From: Afipia sp. | GTDB taxonomy: Bacteria; Pseudomonadota; Alphaproteobacteria; Rhizobiales; Xanthobacteraceae | Direction: 5' to 3' | DNA: 33,658 nt | NCBI GenBank assembly: GCA_017474385.1 | Contig: JAFVHU010000053.1 | Location: 1 to 33,658, forward strand | Shown here: positions 8,965 through 18,400 of the stretch, in pieces | Layout of the letters: each line of letters begins with the position of its first letter | Numbering within the stretch: position 1 is the first letter of the stretch | Translations under genes and position numbers: made by a program | The notes under the pieces: generated by a model | The model's input: only the letters and a program-made list of their open reading frames with translations | The model's database searches: none | Told to the model about the DNA's origin: nothing

Positions 8965-9726
8965 ATGCCGGAAGCCGTCGCCAGTCCTGTGATCGCGGAA
9001 CTTCGAGAGCGCATCGCGCGTCTCGAGGGCACGACAGGACGCGCGCGAAAGGTGCTTCCCTTCGGCGTATCGGACATCGACAGACGGCTTCCGGGAGGTG
9101 GGCTGGCACTCGGCAGCCTGCATGAGGTGGCCGGCGGGGGCAATGGTGCTGTCGATGGCGCGGCGGCCGCGCTGTTTGCGGCGGGCGTCACCGCAAGGAC
9201 CAAAGGCAAGGTGCTCTGGGTGGTGACGCGGCGTGATCTTTTCATGCCGGCAATCGCGCAGGCCGGATTGCATCCCGACCGGCTCATTCATGTCGAGGCC
9301 GGTGATGAGAAGGCGCTGCTGGCCTGCATGGAGGAAGGGCTTCGCCATGGAGGGCTTGGTGCCGTCGTGGGAGAGACCGCGCGGCTTTCGATGACGGCGT
9401 CGCGTCGCCTGCAGCTTGCCGCTGAAGGGTCCGGGACACTCGGCATCGCGTTACGCCGCTGGCGGCGACAGACCGAAGCCGCAGATTTCGGATTGCCGAC
9501 AGCGAGCATCACCCGTTGGCGCGTCTCGGTTTTGCCGTCCGCGCCGCTGCCTGTCCCAGGCCTCGCTCGCGCGCGATGGCTCCTTGAACTCATTCGTTGT
9601 CGCGCGGGCGAAAGTGCGGATTTTGAAGTGGAAGCTTGCGATGACAAGGGTCGTATCGCTCTTCCTTCCGAGGTGGCCAACGGATCGCCTCAGAAGGAAA
9701 TTGGGCGGCGCATCGCCTCTGCATGA
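8965..9726 (+). CDS. imuA: ImuA, mutagenesis cassette RecA-like protein
   Basis: ImuA (253 aa), the RecA/SulA-like partner of ImuB and DnaE2 in damage-induced mutagenesis. The core LPFGVSDIDRRLPGGGLALGSLHEV is typical of the family. The phosphate-binding loop is degenerate (GGGNGAVDGAA, no GKT), as is common in ImuA, so ATP turnover is doubtful. It is the first gene after the LexA box and overlaps the start of imuB by 86 bp, implying translational coupling. Confidence 0.92.
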   Translation: MPEAVASPVIAELRERIARLEGTTGRARKVLPFGVSDIDRRLPGGGLALGSLHEVAGGGNGAVDGAAAALFAAGVTARTKGKVLWVVTRRDLFMPAIAQAGLHPDRLIHVEAGDEKALLACMEEGLRHGGLGAVVGETARLSMTASRRLQLAAEGSGTLGIALRRWRRQTEAADFGLPTASITRWRVSVLPSAPLPVPGLARARWLLELIRCRAGESADFEVEACDDKGRIALPSEVANGSPQKEIGRRIASA

Positions 9727-11163
9727 GGCACCGCTGGTTCTTATCGGCCGAACAGGTCGCCGTCGTGTCGTCACCGCGCTCGACGCCGGCGCCGAAGGTC
9801 TCGGCCTGCGCATCGGCATGCCCGTTGCCAAGGCGCAGGCGCTCGCCCCGGGCCTGGTCGTCCTGGATGCCGACATCCGCGCCGACGCGGAGGGTCTGGA
9901 AAAACTCGCGCTCTGGGCCTTGCAGCGGATCTCGCCCGTCGTCATGGCGGATGCACCTGACGGTCTGGTGATCGACAGTTCCGGCGCGGACCATCTCCAT
10001 GGTGGCGAAGCCATGATGCTGACGAAGATTGTCGAGCGTTTCGCGGCCTCCGGCGTCGAAGCGCGTGCGGCGGTCGCCGATACATGGGGCGCAGCCCATG
10101 CCGCGGCCCGCCACGCCACGCGCCCCACCCTCGTCATTCCTCCGGGAGAAACTGGATCGTTCCTGCGCCGCCTCCGATCGTCGCACTCCGGCTTCCACCC
10201 GATACTGTCGCGGGCCTGCGCACGCTCGGCTTCGATCATGTCGGCGACTTGATGGATCAGCCGCGCGCGCCGCTGACGCTGCGCTTCGGTCCCGAGATCG
10301 GCCGTCGCCTGGACCAGGCGTTCGGCCTCGCGGCGGAGCCGATCGAGCCCTTGCGCCCTCCCGAGATCGTTGCGGTCCGTCGCGTCTTCGGCGAGCCTAT
10401 AGGCGCGGCGGAAACCATCGGCCGCTATATCGGCAAGCTCGTCGCGGTCTTATGCGTTGAGTTGGAGGGCAGGGGACTGGGGGCACGCCGGTTGGACCTT
10501 CTGTTCCACCGCGTCGACAATACGCGTCAGGCAATCCGTGTCGGCACGGCTGAGCCAGTTCGCGACGCGAAGCGCCTGACGCGATTGCTGGCGGACAAGA
10601 TCGAAACCGTTGATCCCGGTTTTGGCATCGAAGTCATGGAGCTGGCTGCGATTGTTGCGGAGCCGCTGCGCGACAAGCAGGCGATTTCCTCGCTTGTCGA
10701 AGAGCCTGAAGCCGATATCTCCGACCTGATCGATGTGCTGTCGAACCGCGTCGGCGAAAAGCAGCTCTGCCGCTTCACGCCGGTCCAGAGCGACGTGCCG
10801 GAACGGTCTGTCGCGTCTATCCCGCCGCTTTCACCGGAAACGGGCGCGACCTGGCAGGGCGACTGGCCGCGACCGCCACGGCTGCTGTCGCGGCCAGAGC
10901 CCGTCGAAACGATGGCATTGTTGCCCGATCATCCGCCGGTCTGGTTCACATGGCGCGGCGTGCGCCGGCGTGTTCGCCGCGCTGACGGGCCGGAGCGCAT
11001 TCGCGGCGAGTGGTGGCTGCGCGACGCCGAGAGGGCGACGGTGCGGGATTACTTCAGGGTCGAGGACGATAGCGGAGAGCGCTTTTGGCTGTACCGCAGC
11101 GGTGATGGCGAGCATCCGGAGAGCGGAAACCAGCAATGGTTTTTGCACGGGATCTTCGGATGA
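9641..11163 (+). pseudogene. imuB: ImuB, Y-family polymerase-like protein, frameshifted
   Basis: ImuB is a catalytically inactive Y-family homologue that binds the clamp and recruits DnaE2. The N-terminal part (MTRVVSLFLPRWPTDRLRR to LVIPPGE) runs in one frame to about 10150. The rest (IVPAPPPIVALRLPPDTVAGLRTLGFDHVGDL to WFLHGIFG) continues in the next frame from about 10157. Adding one base near 10150-10162 restores a 507-codon protein of normal ImuB length with no other defect. Left as it is, the first frame ends at 10252 after about 203 residues and loses the little-finger and clamp/DnaE2-contact regions. It is either a true null mutation or a sequencing error. The 3' end overlaps dnaE2 (ATGA). 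Confidence 0.88.
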
Positions 11164-14100
11164 GCGGACCGCGCTACGCCGAATTGCAGGTGACGTCGCA
11201 TTTTTCGTTTCTGCGCGGCGCGAGCAGTTGCGAGGAGCTGTTCGCGCAAGCTGCGATCATGGGAATCGAGGCGCTCGGGATTGTCGACCGCAATTCGCTT
11301 GCCGGGGTGGTGCGGGCCTTCGAGGCAGCGAAGACGACCGGCATCCGCCTCGTCGTCGGTTGCCGGCTCGATCTTGCTGACGGTATGTCGCTGCTTGTCT
11401 ATCCGACCGACCGCCCCGCCTATGCCCGTCTCTGCCGTCTCCTTTCGCTTGGAAAGGCCAGGGCGGGCAAAGCGAAATGCCACATCGAATGGCCAGATCT
11501 CGCGGCATACGCGCAGGGACTGATCGCGGTCCTCGTGCCGGACAACGCCGACGAGACCTGCGCCATGCAACTTCGCCGGCTGCGCGACGTCTTTGGCGAT
11601 CGCGCCTATATGGCGCTGACCCTGCGCAGACGTCCCAATGATCAGCTTCGCCTTTGGGAGCTCGCGAACATGGCGACTGCGGCGCGCGTCGCGACCGTCG
11701 TCACCAACGATGTTCTGTTTGACCAACCTTCGCGCCAGATCCTGCAGGATATCGTCACGGCGATCCGTCACAACGTCACCATCGACGAGCTCGGCCATCG
11801 CCGCGAGCGTTTTGCCGATCGCTACCTCAAACCTCCGGCGGAGATGCACCGTCTGTTCGGGCGCTATCCGGAAGCGCTCGCCCGCACGGTCGAGATCATG
11901 GACCGCTCCACGTTCCGGCTTGACGAGCTCGCCTACCAATATCCCGAGGAACGCTCCGATCCGTCGCTGTCACCGCAACAGACGCTGGAGAAGCTGACCT
12001 GGGAGGGTGCGGCCGAACGCTATCCCGAAGGCCTGCCATCGAAGGTCCGGCGCAACTTCGAGCACGAATTGCGGCTGATCGAGAAGCTTAAATATGCGCC
12101 TTACTTTCTCACGGTGAACAGCATCGTGAGGTTTGCGCGGTCAAAAGGGATTCTCTGTCAGGGCAGGGGCTCCGCGGCGAACAGCTCGGTCTGTTACGTG
12201 CTTGGCGTGACGTCGATCGATCCTGATCGTAACGACTTGCTGTTCGAGCGCTTCGTCTCTGAAGAGCGTCGCGAGCCGCCGGATATCGACGTCGATTTCG
12301 AGCATGAAAGGAGAGAGGAGGTTATCCAGTGGGTCTATGAGACCTACGGACGCGAGCGCGCGGCGCTTTGCTCGACCGTGATCCGCTACCGAGCCAAGGG
12401 CGCGATCCGCGACGTCGGCAAGGCCATGGGCCTGCCGGAGGACCTGACCAAGACGCTATCCTCGCAGGTTTGGGGCTGGTCAGAGGGCGTCGAGGCGAAG
12501 CACGCCGAGAGCGTCAATCTCAACATGGGAGACCGCCGCCTGCGGCTGGCGCTGGAGCTCGCACACCAGTTGGTCGGCACGCCGCGACATCTTTCGCAGC
12601 ACCCGGGCGGATTCGTCTTGACCCGCGACCGCCTGGACGAGTTGGTGCCGATCGAGCCGGCGGCGATGGAGGATCGTCAGGTCATCGAATGGGACAAGGA
12701 TGACGTGGACGCGCTCAAGATGATGAAAGTCGACGTCTTGGCGCTCGGCATGCTCTCCTGCATGCGCCGTGCCTTCGATCTTCTCGCCGGGCACAAGGAC
12801 ATCCGGCTCGATCTCGCGACGATCCCGCCCGAAGATCCGCGAACCTATGCAATGATCAGAAGGGCCGACACCCTCGGTACTTTCCAGATTGAGAGTCGCG
12901 CCCAGATGGCGATGCTGCCGCGGATCAAACCGCGCACCTTCTACGATCTTGTCATCGAGGTCGCCATCGTGAGACCGGGTCCGATTCAAGGCGATATGGT
13001 GCATCCTTATCTGCGCCGGCGCGAAGGAAAGGAGGATGTCGTCTATCCGAAACCCGAGCTGGAGGCTGTGCTCGGCAAGACGCTCGGGGTGCCGCTGTTT
13101 CAAGAGCAAGCGATGCGCGTCGCGATCGAATGCGCCGGCTTCACGGCAGGCGAAGCCGACCAGCTTCGCCGCGCAATGGCCACGTTCAAGCACACGGGCG
13201 GCGTCTCGCAATTCGGCCAGAAGCTGATCCAGGGCATGGTCGACAACGGCTATGAGCGCGACTTTGCCGAACGCACATTCCGGCAACTCGAAGGCTTCGG
13301 CTCCTACGGCTTCCCCGAAAGCCATGCCGCAAGCTTTGCACTGATCGCTTATGCTTCCTCATGGATGAAATGCTGGCATCCGGACGTTTTCTGCTGCGCG
13401 CTGTTGAATGCGCAGCCCATGGGATTTTATGCGCCGGCGCAGATCGTCCGGGATGCACAGGCGCATGGCGTCGAAATTTTGCCCGTTTGTGTCAACGAGT
13501 CGCGATGGGATTGCACGCTCGAGCCGCGCGACGCCGACGATGGCCGGCTGGCAGTCCGTCTCGGTCTCAGAATGGTCAAGGGCCTCGGCAACGCCGAGGC
13601 TGCTCGCCTGGTCGCATGCCGTGCGGGTCTGCCCTATGCGTCAGTCGACGATCTCTGGCGCCGCGCCGCCATTCCCGCCGCTGCCCTCGTGGAGCTGGCG
13701 GAGGCCGACGCCTTCCGGCCGTGGATTGGTCTTGCCCGCCGCGAGGCGCTCTGGGCGATCAGGGCGCTGCGTGACGAGCCTCTGCCTCTGTTCGCGGCCG
13801 CTGCGGCGCGCGAGGCCGCGCCCGTTCCCGAGCAGGACGAGCCCGTCGTTTCGCTCCGGCCCATGACGGCCGGCAGCGAGGTGGTCGAGGACTATAGCCA
13901 TGTCGGGCTGACGCTGCGCCAGCATCCGATCTCCTTTCTCCGGGAGGACCTCGCGCGTCGGCGCGTCAGAACCTGCGCGGAGGCCATTGCGTCGCGCGAT
14001 CGGAAATGGGTTGACGTCGCGGGCCTCGTGCTTGTGCGCCAACGGCCGGGTTCGGCCAAGGGCGTCATGTTTATGACGATCGAGGACGAGACAGGTGTCG

Positions 14101-14411
14101 CCAACGTGGTCATTTGGGAAAAGATATTCGAGAAATTCCGCCGCACCGTGCTTGGTGCCGGCATGATCGGCATCAGAGGACAGATTCAGCGCGAAGGCGA
14201 GGTCGTGCATGTCGTGGCGCGCGATCTGTTTGACCTTTCGGCCGAGCTTGCCAGCATCGGCGCGCGGGACACGGGTTTCCCGCTCCCGCATGGGCGCGGC
14301 GACGAGTTTCATCGCGGCTCACCCGCGCCCGATCCGCGCGAGCCAGCCAATCTCGCACATCGCCCTGGCCACTTTAGTGACCTGACGGTGAAGACACGCA
14401 ATTTTCGGTAG
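11160..14411 (+). CDS. dnaE2: Error-prone DNA polymerase DnaE2
   Basis: C-family DNA polymerase of the mutagenesis cassette (1083 aa). A PHP domain occupies the N-terminus ([22 protein letters not shown]). The palm contains [16 protein letters not shown] and [10 protein letters not shown] with D375, D377 and D379. Further polymerase motifs follow ([52 protein letters not shown]). A C-terminal OB fold ([18 protein letters not shown]) and the usual end (VKTRNFR) close the protein. The ATG at 11160 overlaps the imuB TGA (ATGA), so translation is coupled to the out-of-frame 3' part of imuB. The gene itself is intact and of normal length. Confidence 0.96.
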   Translation: MSGPRYAELQVTSHFSFLRGASSCEELFAQAAIMGIEALGIVDRNSLAGVVRAFEAAKTTGIRLVVGCRLDLADGMSLLVYPTDRPAYARLCRLLSLGKARAGKAKCHIEWPDLAAYAQGLIAVLVPDNADETCAMQLRRLRDVFGDRAYMALTLRRRPNDQLRLWELANMATAARVATVVTNDVLFDQPSRQILQDIVTAIRHNVTIDELGHRRERFADRYLKPPAEMHRLFGRYPEALARTVEIMDRSTFRLDELAYQYPEERSDPSLSPQQTLEKLTWEGAAERYPEGLPSKVRRNFEHELRLIEKLKYAPYFLTVNSIVRFARSKGILCQGRGSAANSSVCYVLGVTSIDPDRNDLLFERFVSEERREPPDIDVDFEHERREEVIQWVYETYGRERAALCSTVIRYRAKGAIRDVGKAMGLPEDLTKTLSSQVWGWSEGVEAKHAESVNLNMGDRRLRLALELAHQLVGTPRHLSQHPGGFVLTRDRLDELVPIEPAAMEDRQVIEWDKDDVDALKMMKVDVLALGMLSCMRRAFDLLAGHKDIRLDLATIPPEDPRTYAMIRRADTLGTFQIESRAQMAMLPRIKPRTFYDLVIEVAIVRPGPIQGDMVHPYLRRREGKEDVVYPKPELEAVLGKTLGVPLFQEQAMRVAIECAGFTAGEADQLRRAMATFKHTGGVSQFGQKLIQGMVDNGYERDFAERTFRQLEGFGSYGFPESHAASFALIAYASSWMKCWHPDVFCCALLNAQPMGFYAPAQIVRDAQAHGVEILPVCVNESRWDCTLEPRDADDGRLAVRLGLRMVKGLGNAEAARLVACRAGLPYASVDDLWRRAAIPAAALVELAEADAFRPWIGLARREALWAIRALRDEPLPLFAAAAAREAAPVPEQDEPVVSLRPMTAGSEVVEDYSHVGLTLRQHPISFLREDLARRRVRTCAEAIASRDRKWVDVAGLVLVRQRPGSAKGVMFMTIEDETGVANVVIWEKIFEKFRRTVLGAGMIGIRGQIQREGEVVHVVARDLFDLSAELASIGARDTGFPLPHGRGDEFHRGSPAPDPREPANLAHRPGHFSDLTVKTRNFR

Positions 14412-14418
14412 GATCGAC

Positions 14419-14433
14419 GTCGGCATTGCCGAC
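14419..14433 (+). terminator. Short hairpin after dnaE2
   Basis: GTCGGC-ATT-GCCGAC, a perfect 6-bp stem with a 3-base loop, begins seven bases after the dnaE2 stop. No T-run follows, so intrinsic termination is doubtful. Confidence 0.3.
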
Positions 14434-14476
14434 ATCGGTTGATCGAGAAGATTGCGGATCGTCCTCAAAGTCGGAA

Positions 14477-14508
14477 GCGATGACTATGAGAGTATCCGAT
14501 CGCGACGC
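14477..14508 (+). repeat. Direct repeat, left copy, flanking the ssu genes
   Basis: 32 bases beginning GCGATGACTATGAG match 16991-17022 at 30 of 32 positions (differences at the fifteenth and twenty-fourth bases). Both copies are followed within a few bases by ATCGATT. The copies lie just outside the ssuD end and upstream of the ssuA start, 2.5 kb apart. Confidence 0.75.
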
Positions 14509-14570
14509 TCTGAGAATCGATTACAAATCTTGTTGTCCCGGCGCTAAAACCACATAGCTTTGCTGAGTGT

Positions 14571-15719
14571 TTAACGACCCGGGAATGCGACGTGCGCGAT
14601 CACCTCGCCAACCGGTTCGCGAAGCGAATTGCCGCCGTCTCGCCCAATGGCGACTTGCGACTCGGGTGGCTTCAGAGGCAGCAAAGGGAAGACGAGCTCC
14701 GCAAACCGATACGCCTCTTCGAGGTGGGGGTAACCCGAGAGAATAAAGGTATCGACTCCGATCTGTTGATATTCGACGAGCCTGGCAGCAACGGTTTTCG
14801 GGTCACCGACAATCGCTGTTCCGGCTCCTCCACGTACTAGGCCAACCCCTGCCCAGAGATTCGGCGACACGACAAGCTGATCTCGCCGGCCCCCGTGCAG
14901 GGAAGTCATGCGCTGCTGTCCAACGGAATCTTGCGCTGCAAACGCAGCCTGCGCTCGCGCAATAGTCTCGTCATCCAGATATTTGATCAGATCATCGGCT
15001 GCTTCCCAGGCCTTGGATTCAGTTTCCCGCACAACAACATGGAGTCGCATTCCAACTTGTAGCTTTCGGCCATACGCGGCAGCGCGGCGCTGGACGTCCC
15101 GGATTTTCTCCTCTGCCATCCGAGGCGGTTCACCCCACGTCATATAGACGTCGCACTTCTCCGCGGTAAAGCTGTGTGACGCCGCTGACGACCCTCCGTT
15201 GAAGAGACGTGGATGAGGACGTTGAACAGCGGGGAAGAGCAGCCGTGCATCACGTACCTCGAGATGCTTGCCTTTCATTGTGACCGTCTCACCCGCGAGC
15301 AGACGGCACCAAATATCGATGAATTCTCCGGTCAGTTGGTATCGCTCGTCGTGCGTGGCAAAAACGCCGTCAGCAGCAAGTTCGGGCGGGCTCCCTCCAG
15401 ATACGACATTGACGTCGAGCCGGCCCCCCGAAATGCGGTCGACTGTGGCTGCCATTCTAGCCGCGACAGTCGGTTGCATTATGCCGGGACGAACCGCTAC
15501 GAGAAACCGAAGCCTGTTCGTAAGGGGAGCGACTGCTGCCGCAACGGTCCATGGATCTTCGCAAAACAGGCCAGTTGGGATCAGCACTCCTGAATAGCCC
15601 AACTCATCCACTGCGATAGCTATCTGCTTAATGTATGAGAAAGTAGTTTCACGGCCTCCGATAGCAGTGCCGAGATAGTGTCCGTCTCCCTGAGTCGGGA
15701 GAAACCACATGATGTTCAT
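14571..15719 (-). CDS. ssuD: FMNH2-dependent alkanesulfonate monooxygenase (SsuD-like)
   Basis: Bacterial-luciferase-fold flavin monooxygenase (382 aa, the usual SsuD length) that cleaves alkanesulfonates to aldehyde and sulfite with FMNH2 from a separate reductase. The start [18 protein letters not shown], the block [14 protein letters not shown] and the block [30 protein letters not shown] are typical of SsuD; the conserved active-site Cys is in FCEDPW. It follows ssuA by 31 bp on the same strand. Base composition is less GC-rich than the flanking dnaE2 gene, which fits horizontal acquisition. No flavin reductase of the SsuE type is adjacent. Confidence 0.9.
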   Translation of the reverse strand: MNIMWFLPTQGDGHYLGTAIGGRETTFSYIKQIAIAVDELGYSGVLIPTGLFCEDPWTVAAAVAPLTNRLRFLVAVRPGIMQPTVAARMAATVDRISGGRLDVNVVSGGSPPELAADGVFATHDERYQLTGEFIDIWCRLLAGETVTMKGKHLEVRDARLLFPAVQRPHPRLFNGGSSAASHSFTAEKCDVYMTWGEPPRMAEEKIRDVQRRAAAYGRKLQVGMRLHVVVRETESKAWEAADDLIKYLDDETIARAQAAFAAQDSVGQQRMTSLHGGRRDQLVVSPNLWAGVGLVRGGAGTAIVGDPKTVAARLVEYQQIGVDTFILSGYPHLEEAYRFAELVFPLLPLKPPESQVAIGRDGGNSLREPVGEVIAHVAFPGR

Positions 15720-15750
15720 ATTCGTTTCCCGCCAGCCTAGGCCGAGCCCC

Positions 15751-16698
15751 TCAGCTTAGCAGCGCTATATCTGAAACACGCACAGGCTTCGGTAGCAGAC
15801 CTATTTCCACGAAGGAATCAGCTATCCGCTGTTGCTCCACCAGCGGTTCCTGCTCGATCCATTTGGCACCGAACGTTGAGTGTTCGAGCGCCTGCACCCA
15901 TATCGCTGTCGATAGACCCGTCGCGGGCGAAAGGATGCTGGCAGCTTCTCTCCGATTGTTGTTGATCCATTGTCCGGCCGCTCCAATCTCCTCCACTAAG
16001 GCTGTGAGAAGGGCTCTATTCTCGCCAAGCTCTGGGGTGGCACTATAATAAAAGCGATTATTGCTAAGATCAGTGCCGTCGATCAGCTGTCTAGCTCCCC
16101 CGGCGATTGTCGCGGTCATCAGGGGATCCCAAACCGCATAAGCATCCACATTGCGCCCCTCCAGCGCCACCCTGCCGTCTGGAGCAATCATGTATTCGAA
16201 CTTGACATCGGACAGTTTGAGTTGCGCGCGCTTCAGCGCGGCGACCGTCAGGAAGTGACAATTTGAACCGCGTTGAACCGCGATGCGCTTTCCCTTCAGA
16301 TCCTCCAGTCGTGCAATCGGCGATTCCTTTAGGACAAGGATGCCTTGGGATTTTGGCGCTGAGGGCTCGTAGGCGACATAACGTACGGCAGTGCCATTCG
16401 CTTGCGCGAAGATGATGGGTGAATCTCCTGTCATTGCAAAATCAATCGACCGGGATGCCATCGCCTCCAGTATCTGTACCCCCGAGGTGAATTCGCGCCA
16501 TTCAACGTTGACGCCCAGCGGCGCCAGCGCTTTTTCCAGGCGTCCAAGTTTGGAAAGAATTATGAGAGGACCAGCCTTAGGATAACCGATCTTAATCAGC
16601 TTCTGATCAGCAGCACGTGCGTGCCGAAAGGCGGTAGTTGCGGCGATCCCGGTCAATGCGAATCCAAGTAGCGAACGCCGAGTTGATCGAAATGACAT
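15751..16698 (-). CDS. ssuA: Sulfonate ABC transporter substrate-binding protein (SsuA-like)
   Basis: Periplasmic binding protein (315 aa) of the aliphatic sulfonate/nitrate/taurine family. The N-terminus has a twin-arginine-like signal (STRRSLLGF, then a hydrophobic stretch ending HARA, cleavage near residue 29). The mature part carries the family blocks [30 protein letters not shown] and [16 protein letters not shown]. It is promoter-proximal to ssuD. No permease (SsuC) or ATPase (SsuB) is present on either side, so uptake must borrow components encoded elsewhere. Confidence 0.88.
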   Translation of the reverse strand: MSFRSTRRSLLGFALTGIAATTAFRHARAADQKLIKIGYPKAGPLIILSKLGRLEKALAPLGVNVEWREFTSGVQILEAMASRSIDFAMTGDSPIIFAQANGTAVRYVAYEPSAPKSQGILVLKESPIARLEDLKGKRIAVQRGSNCHFLTVAALKRAQLKLSDVKFEYMIAPDGRVALEGRNVDAYAVWDPLMTATIAGGARQLIDGTDLSNNRFYYSATPELGENRALLTALVEEIGAAGQWINNNRREAASILSPATGLSTAIWVQALEHSTFGAKWIEQEPLVEQQRIADSFVEIGLLPKPVRVSDIALLS

Positions 16699-16725
16699 TG
16701 TTCTTTGACTCTCACGAGGATTTAA

Positions 16726-16743
16726 ATATGCGCCGAGGCATAT
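16726..16743. promoter_or_regulatory. Palindromic operator candidate before ssuA
   Basis: Perfect 6-bp arms ATATGC and GCATAT around six bases, embedded in AT-rich DNA just upstream of the ssuA start. It could be bound by a sulfur-control or other dimeric regulator; no regulator gene is adjacent. Confidence 0.4.
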
Positions 16744-16990
16744 ACCCGTTCGACAAACGAAACGGTTCCGTTGTCGGCAGGATGGATAAGTACTGTGAGT
16801 GTTTTAGAGCATTTGTTCGAAAACGGGCTGCCGTTTCCGTCGACAATCTGGAAATGATCTTCGAATGAACGTGCGATCAGAGGTGATAAATTCTCCACCT
16901 TGAAAAGTTGGGGCCTTCTCCCGGCGAACGCTATTCCACGCCCCAACGATCACCTTCGTCTTGGCGCCTCTTTAACATGGCGGTAGCGGT

Positions 16991-17022
16991 GCGATGACTA
17001 TGAGCGTATCCGACCGCGACGC
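16991..17022 (+). repeat. Direct repeat, right copy, flanking the ssu genes
   Basis: Partner of 14477-14508 with 30 of 32 identical positions in the same orientation. It starts 293 bp upstream of the ssuA start and ends 41 bp before the chlorite dismutase stop codon. Confidence 0.75.
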
Positions 17023-17062
17023 GCCTACATCGATTGGCGATCGGTTTACGAATGGACGGCGA

Positions 17063-17614
17063 TCATCGGCTCAGCCGAATGTCGACTTCACGATCGACAT
17101 ATCGCCATTCCGCCGATTCGCGCAGCCGTGACACCAGCCGCTCGAAAGAAGCTGCATGCTCTGGTGCAAATTCAAACCAGGTCAGGAAATCAAACGGTTC
17201 ACCGAGTTCGCGCGAGTGATAGAGACGGCGAGCGATGGCCGGCAGGTATTCGAGCCCGATTGCGATATGGTGCGATGTCTCCTCAAGCACCGCCCGCCGC
17301 TCGTCCTGCGCCAGAGACCACCAAGCCTCGCTTTTCCGGATGGGAATGAGGGCCGCGCGAGTTGCCTGGGGGCGGCCAAGCCCTTCTTGGGTAGCCCCAA
17401 GCTGCTCCACCTCGGACCGGTTTGTGTATCGGGTGTTGCTTGTGACGCCCCTGAGAGTCCAGTCGCCGCCGGCCTCGGGCGGAACGGTCAGCGGTCCGAT
17501 GACTTCGAGAGCGGCTGGTGCGGCCAGCGACTCGCCAGTTACTGCTTTGATGCTATCGATCCTCCACGTCCCGGAAGGACCGGCGCGAAACGCAAATTGA
17601 AGTGGTGCCGGCAT
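17063..17614 (-). CDS. cld: Chlorite dismutase, short (clade 2) type
   Basis: Haem b enzyme that splits chlorite into chloride and O2. At 183 aa it matches the short dimeric lineage typified by Nitrobacter winogradskyi Cld, with which it shares from memory long blocks (ATRAALIPIRKS.AWW, YLPAIAR.LYH, GEPFDFLTWFE, YV.REVDIRL). By that alignment the proximal haem ligand is H116 (in TSHHIAIG) and the distal catalytic arginine is R129 (in PAIARR), so both key residues are kept. AAGGGGG precedes the ATG. It lies 142 bp downstream of the HxlR regulator on the same strand and may be cotranscribed. There is no signal peptide, so it acts in the cytoplasm. Chlorate or perchlorate respiration genes are absent; detoxification is more likely. 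Confidence 0.9.
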   Translation of the reverse strand: MPAPLQFAFRAGPSGTWRIDSIKAVTGESLAAPAALEVIGPLTVPPEAGGDWTLRGVTSNTRYTNRSEVEQLGATQEGLGRPQATRAALIPIRKSEAWWSLAQDERRAVLEETSHHIAIGLEYLPAIARRLYHSRELGEPFDFLTWFEFAPEHAASFERLVSRLRESAEWRYVDREVDIRLSR

Positions 17615-17756
17615 TTGATACCCCCTTTGATGCTATTTTTATGGTGAGCCGCGTTGTCGACGGGTTGCGTGAAGAACGCCAACTTTGGCGATTGAGCAGC
17701 AGCACTCGGCGGCTCGATCCTTCCGCACCCCGGTCGTTTATTTTCGAAAATAATCA

Positions 17757-18260
17757 CTAAGCGGGCGCTGAGTCTTTCAAAGCCATCACTTTGAGCTTCT
17801 CTGCGTCGGTGCGTGTCCTCACTGCGAGCTCAAGCCGGCCACCATCGAGCGAGCGTCCGCTCAAGGTCTTCAGCTCCAGCTTCGCCAGAAGCTCGCCGGT
17901 TTCCCTGTCCGCCAGTCCGAGGTCAAACCCTTCGGACTGAAAGCAGTTCTCCTCGCCCCACTGCCACAGCGCAGCGATAACCAATGCAAGCCGATGTCCT
18001 CGCTCGGTCAGGATATAGCGATGTGACGTCGCCGCTTCAGTGTCCGGCTCCATCACCAATACATCGTACTGGACCAGCTTCTTGAGGCGGACTGACAGAA
18101 TGTTCTTCGCCAATCCGATGTTCTTTTGAAATTCGGAAAACCGGTTTCGTCCGAATAGCGCCTCCCGGACGATCAGAAGGGACCACCAGTCGCCGACAAC
18201 ATCGAGAGCGCGCGCCACCGCGCACTGTGCCGGCGCGAGCTCGGTCTTCTTTCCCTTCAA
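17757..18260 (-). CDS. HxlR-family transcriptional regulator
   Basis: HxlR-type winged helix regulator (167 aa). The core CAVARALDVVGDWWSLLIVREALFG, FSEFQKNIGLAKNILSVRLKKL and RYILTERG is diagnostic; the C-terminal 55 residues are a less conserved extension. The start is a TTG at 18260, supported by GGAGG seven bases upstream; no in-frame ATG is available near it. It is divergent from the NmrA-type reductase gene across a 140-bp gap with two identical 20-bp repeats, the classic arrangement for HxlR autoregulation and control of a divergent reductase. Confidence 0.92.
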   Translation of the reverse strand: MKGKKTELAPAQCAVARALDVVGDWWSLLIVREALFGRNRFSEFQKNIGLAKNILSVRLKKLVQYDVLVMEPDTEAATSHRYILTERGHRLALVIAALWQWGEENCFQSEGFDLGLADRETGELLAKLELKTLSGRSLDGGRLELAVRTRTDAEKLKVMALKDSAPA

Positions 18261-18286
18261 AACGTGGCCTCCGGTGACCTCAGTGT

Positions 18287-18343
18287 CAGGGTTGCAAAAT
18301 TAAACCATCCAGCGCATGTTGTCCAGGGTTGCAAAATTAAACC
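18287..18343. promoter_or_regulatory. Twin 20-bp repeats, putative HxlR operators
   Basis: Two perfect copies of CAGGGTTGCAAAATTAAACC lie at 18287-18306 and 18324-18343, 37 bp apart. Each contains GGTT-N9-AACC, a short palindrome. They lie between the divergent hxlR-type and NmrA-type genes. Confidence 0.7.
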
Positions 18344-18400
18344 TCAAGATCGGCGCCCGCCGGCGGCGAGCCGCGTGATCTGGAAAACCGGAGAGAACTG

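Larger units (their letters stand above)
16699..17062. other. Intergenic region upstream of ssuA
   Basis: No convincing gene. It holds a palindrome ATATGC-N6-GCATAT (16726-16743), 28 bases before the ssuA start and a possible operator. It also holds an imperfect inverted repeat around CGAAAACGG (16818-16826) and CCGTTTCCG (16831-16839), whose flanks are also partly complementary, like the short palindromic repeats scattered in rhizobial genomes. The right copy of the 32-bp direct repeat is at 16991-17022. Confidence 0.5.

Noticed and set aside
14480-14560. Tiny frame beginning MTMRVSDRDA within the left direct repeat, with a similar start in the right copy
   Set aside because: The two frames diverge after about ten codons and lack ribosome binding sites; the similarity is explained by the DNA repeat.
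16722-16946. 74-codon minus-strand frame upstream of ssuA
   Set aside because: It covers palindromic, AT-rich intergenic DNA and has no family match; the palindromes explain the sequence better.
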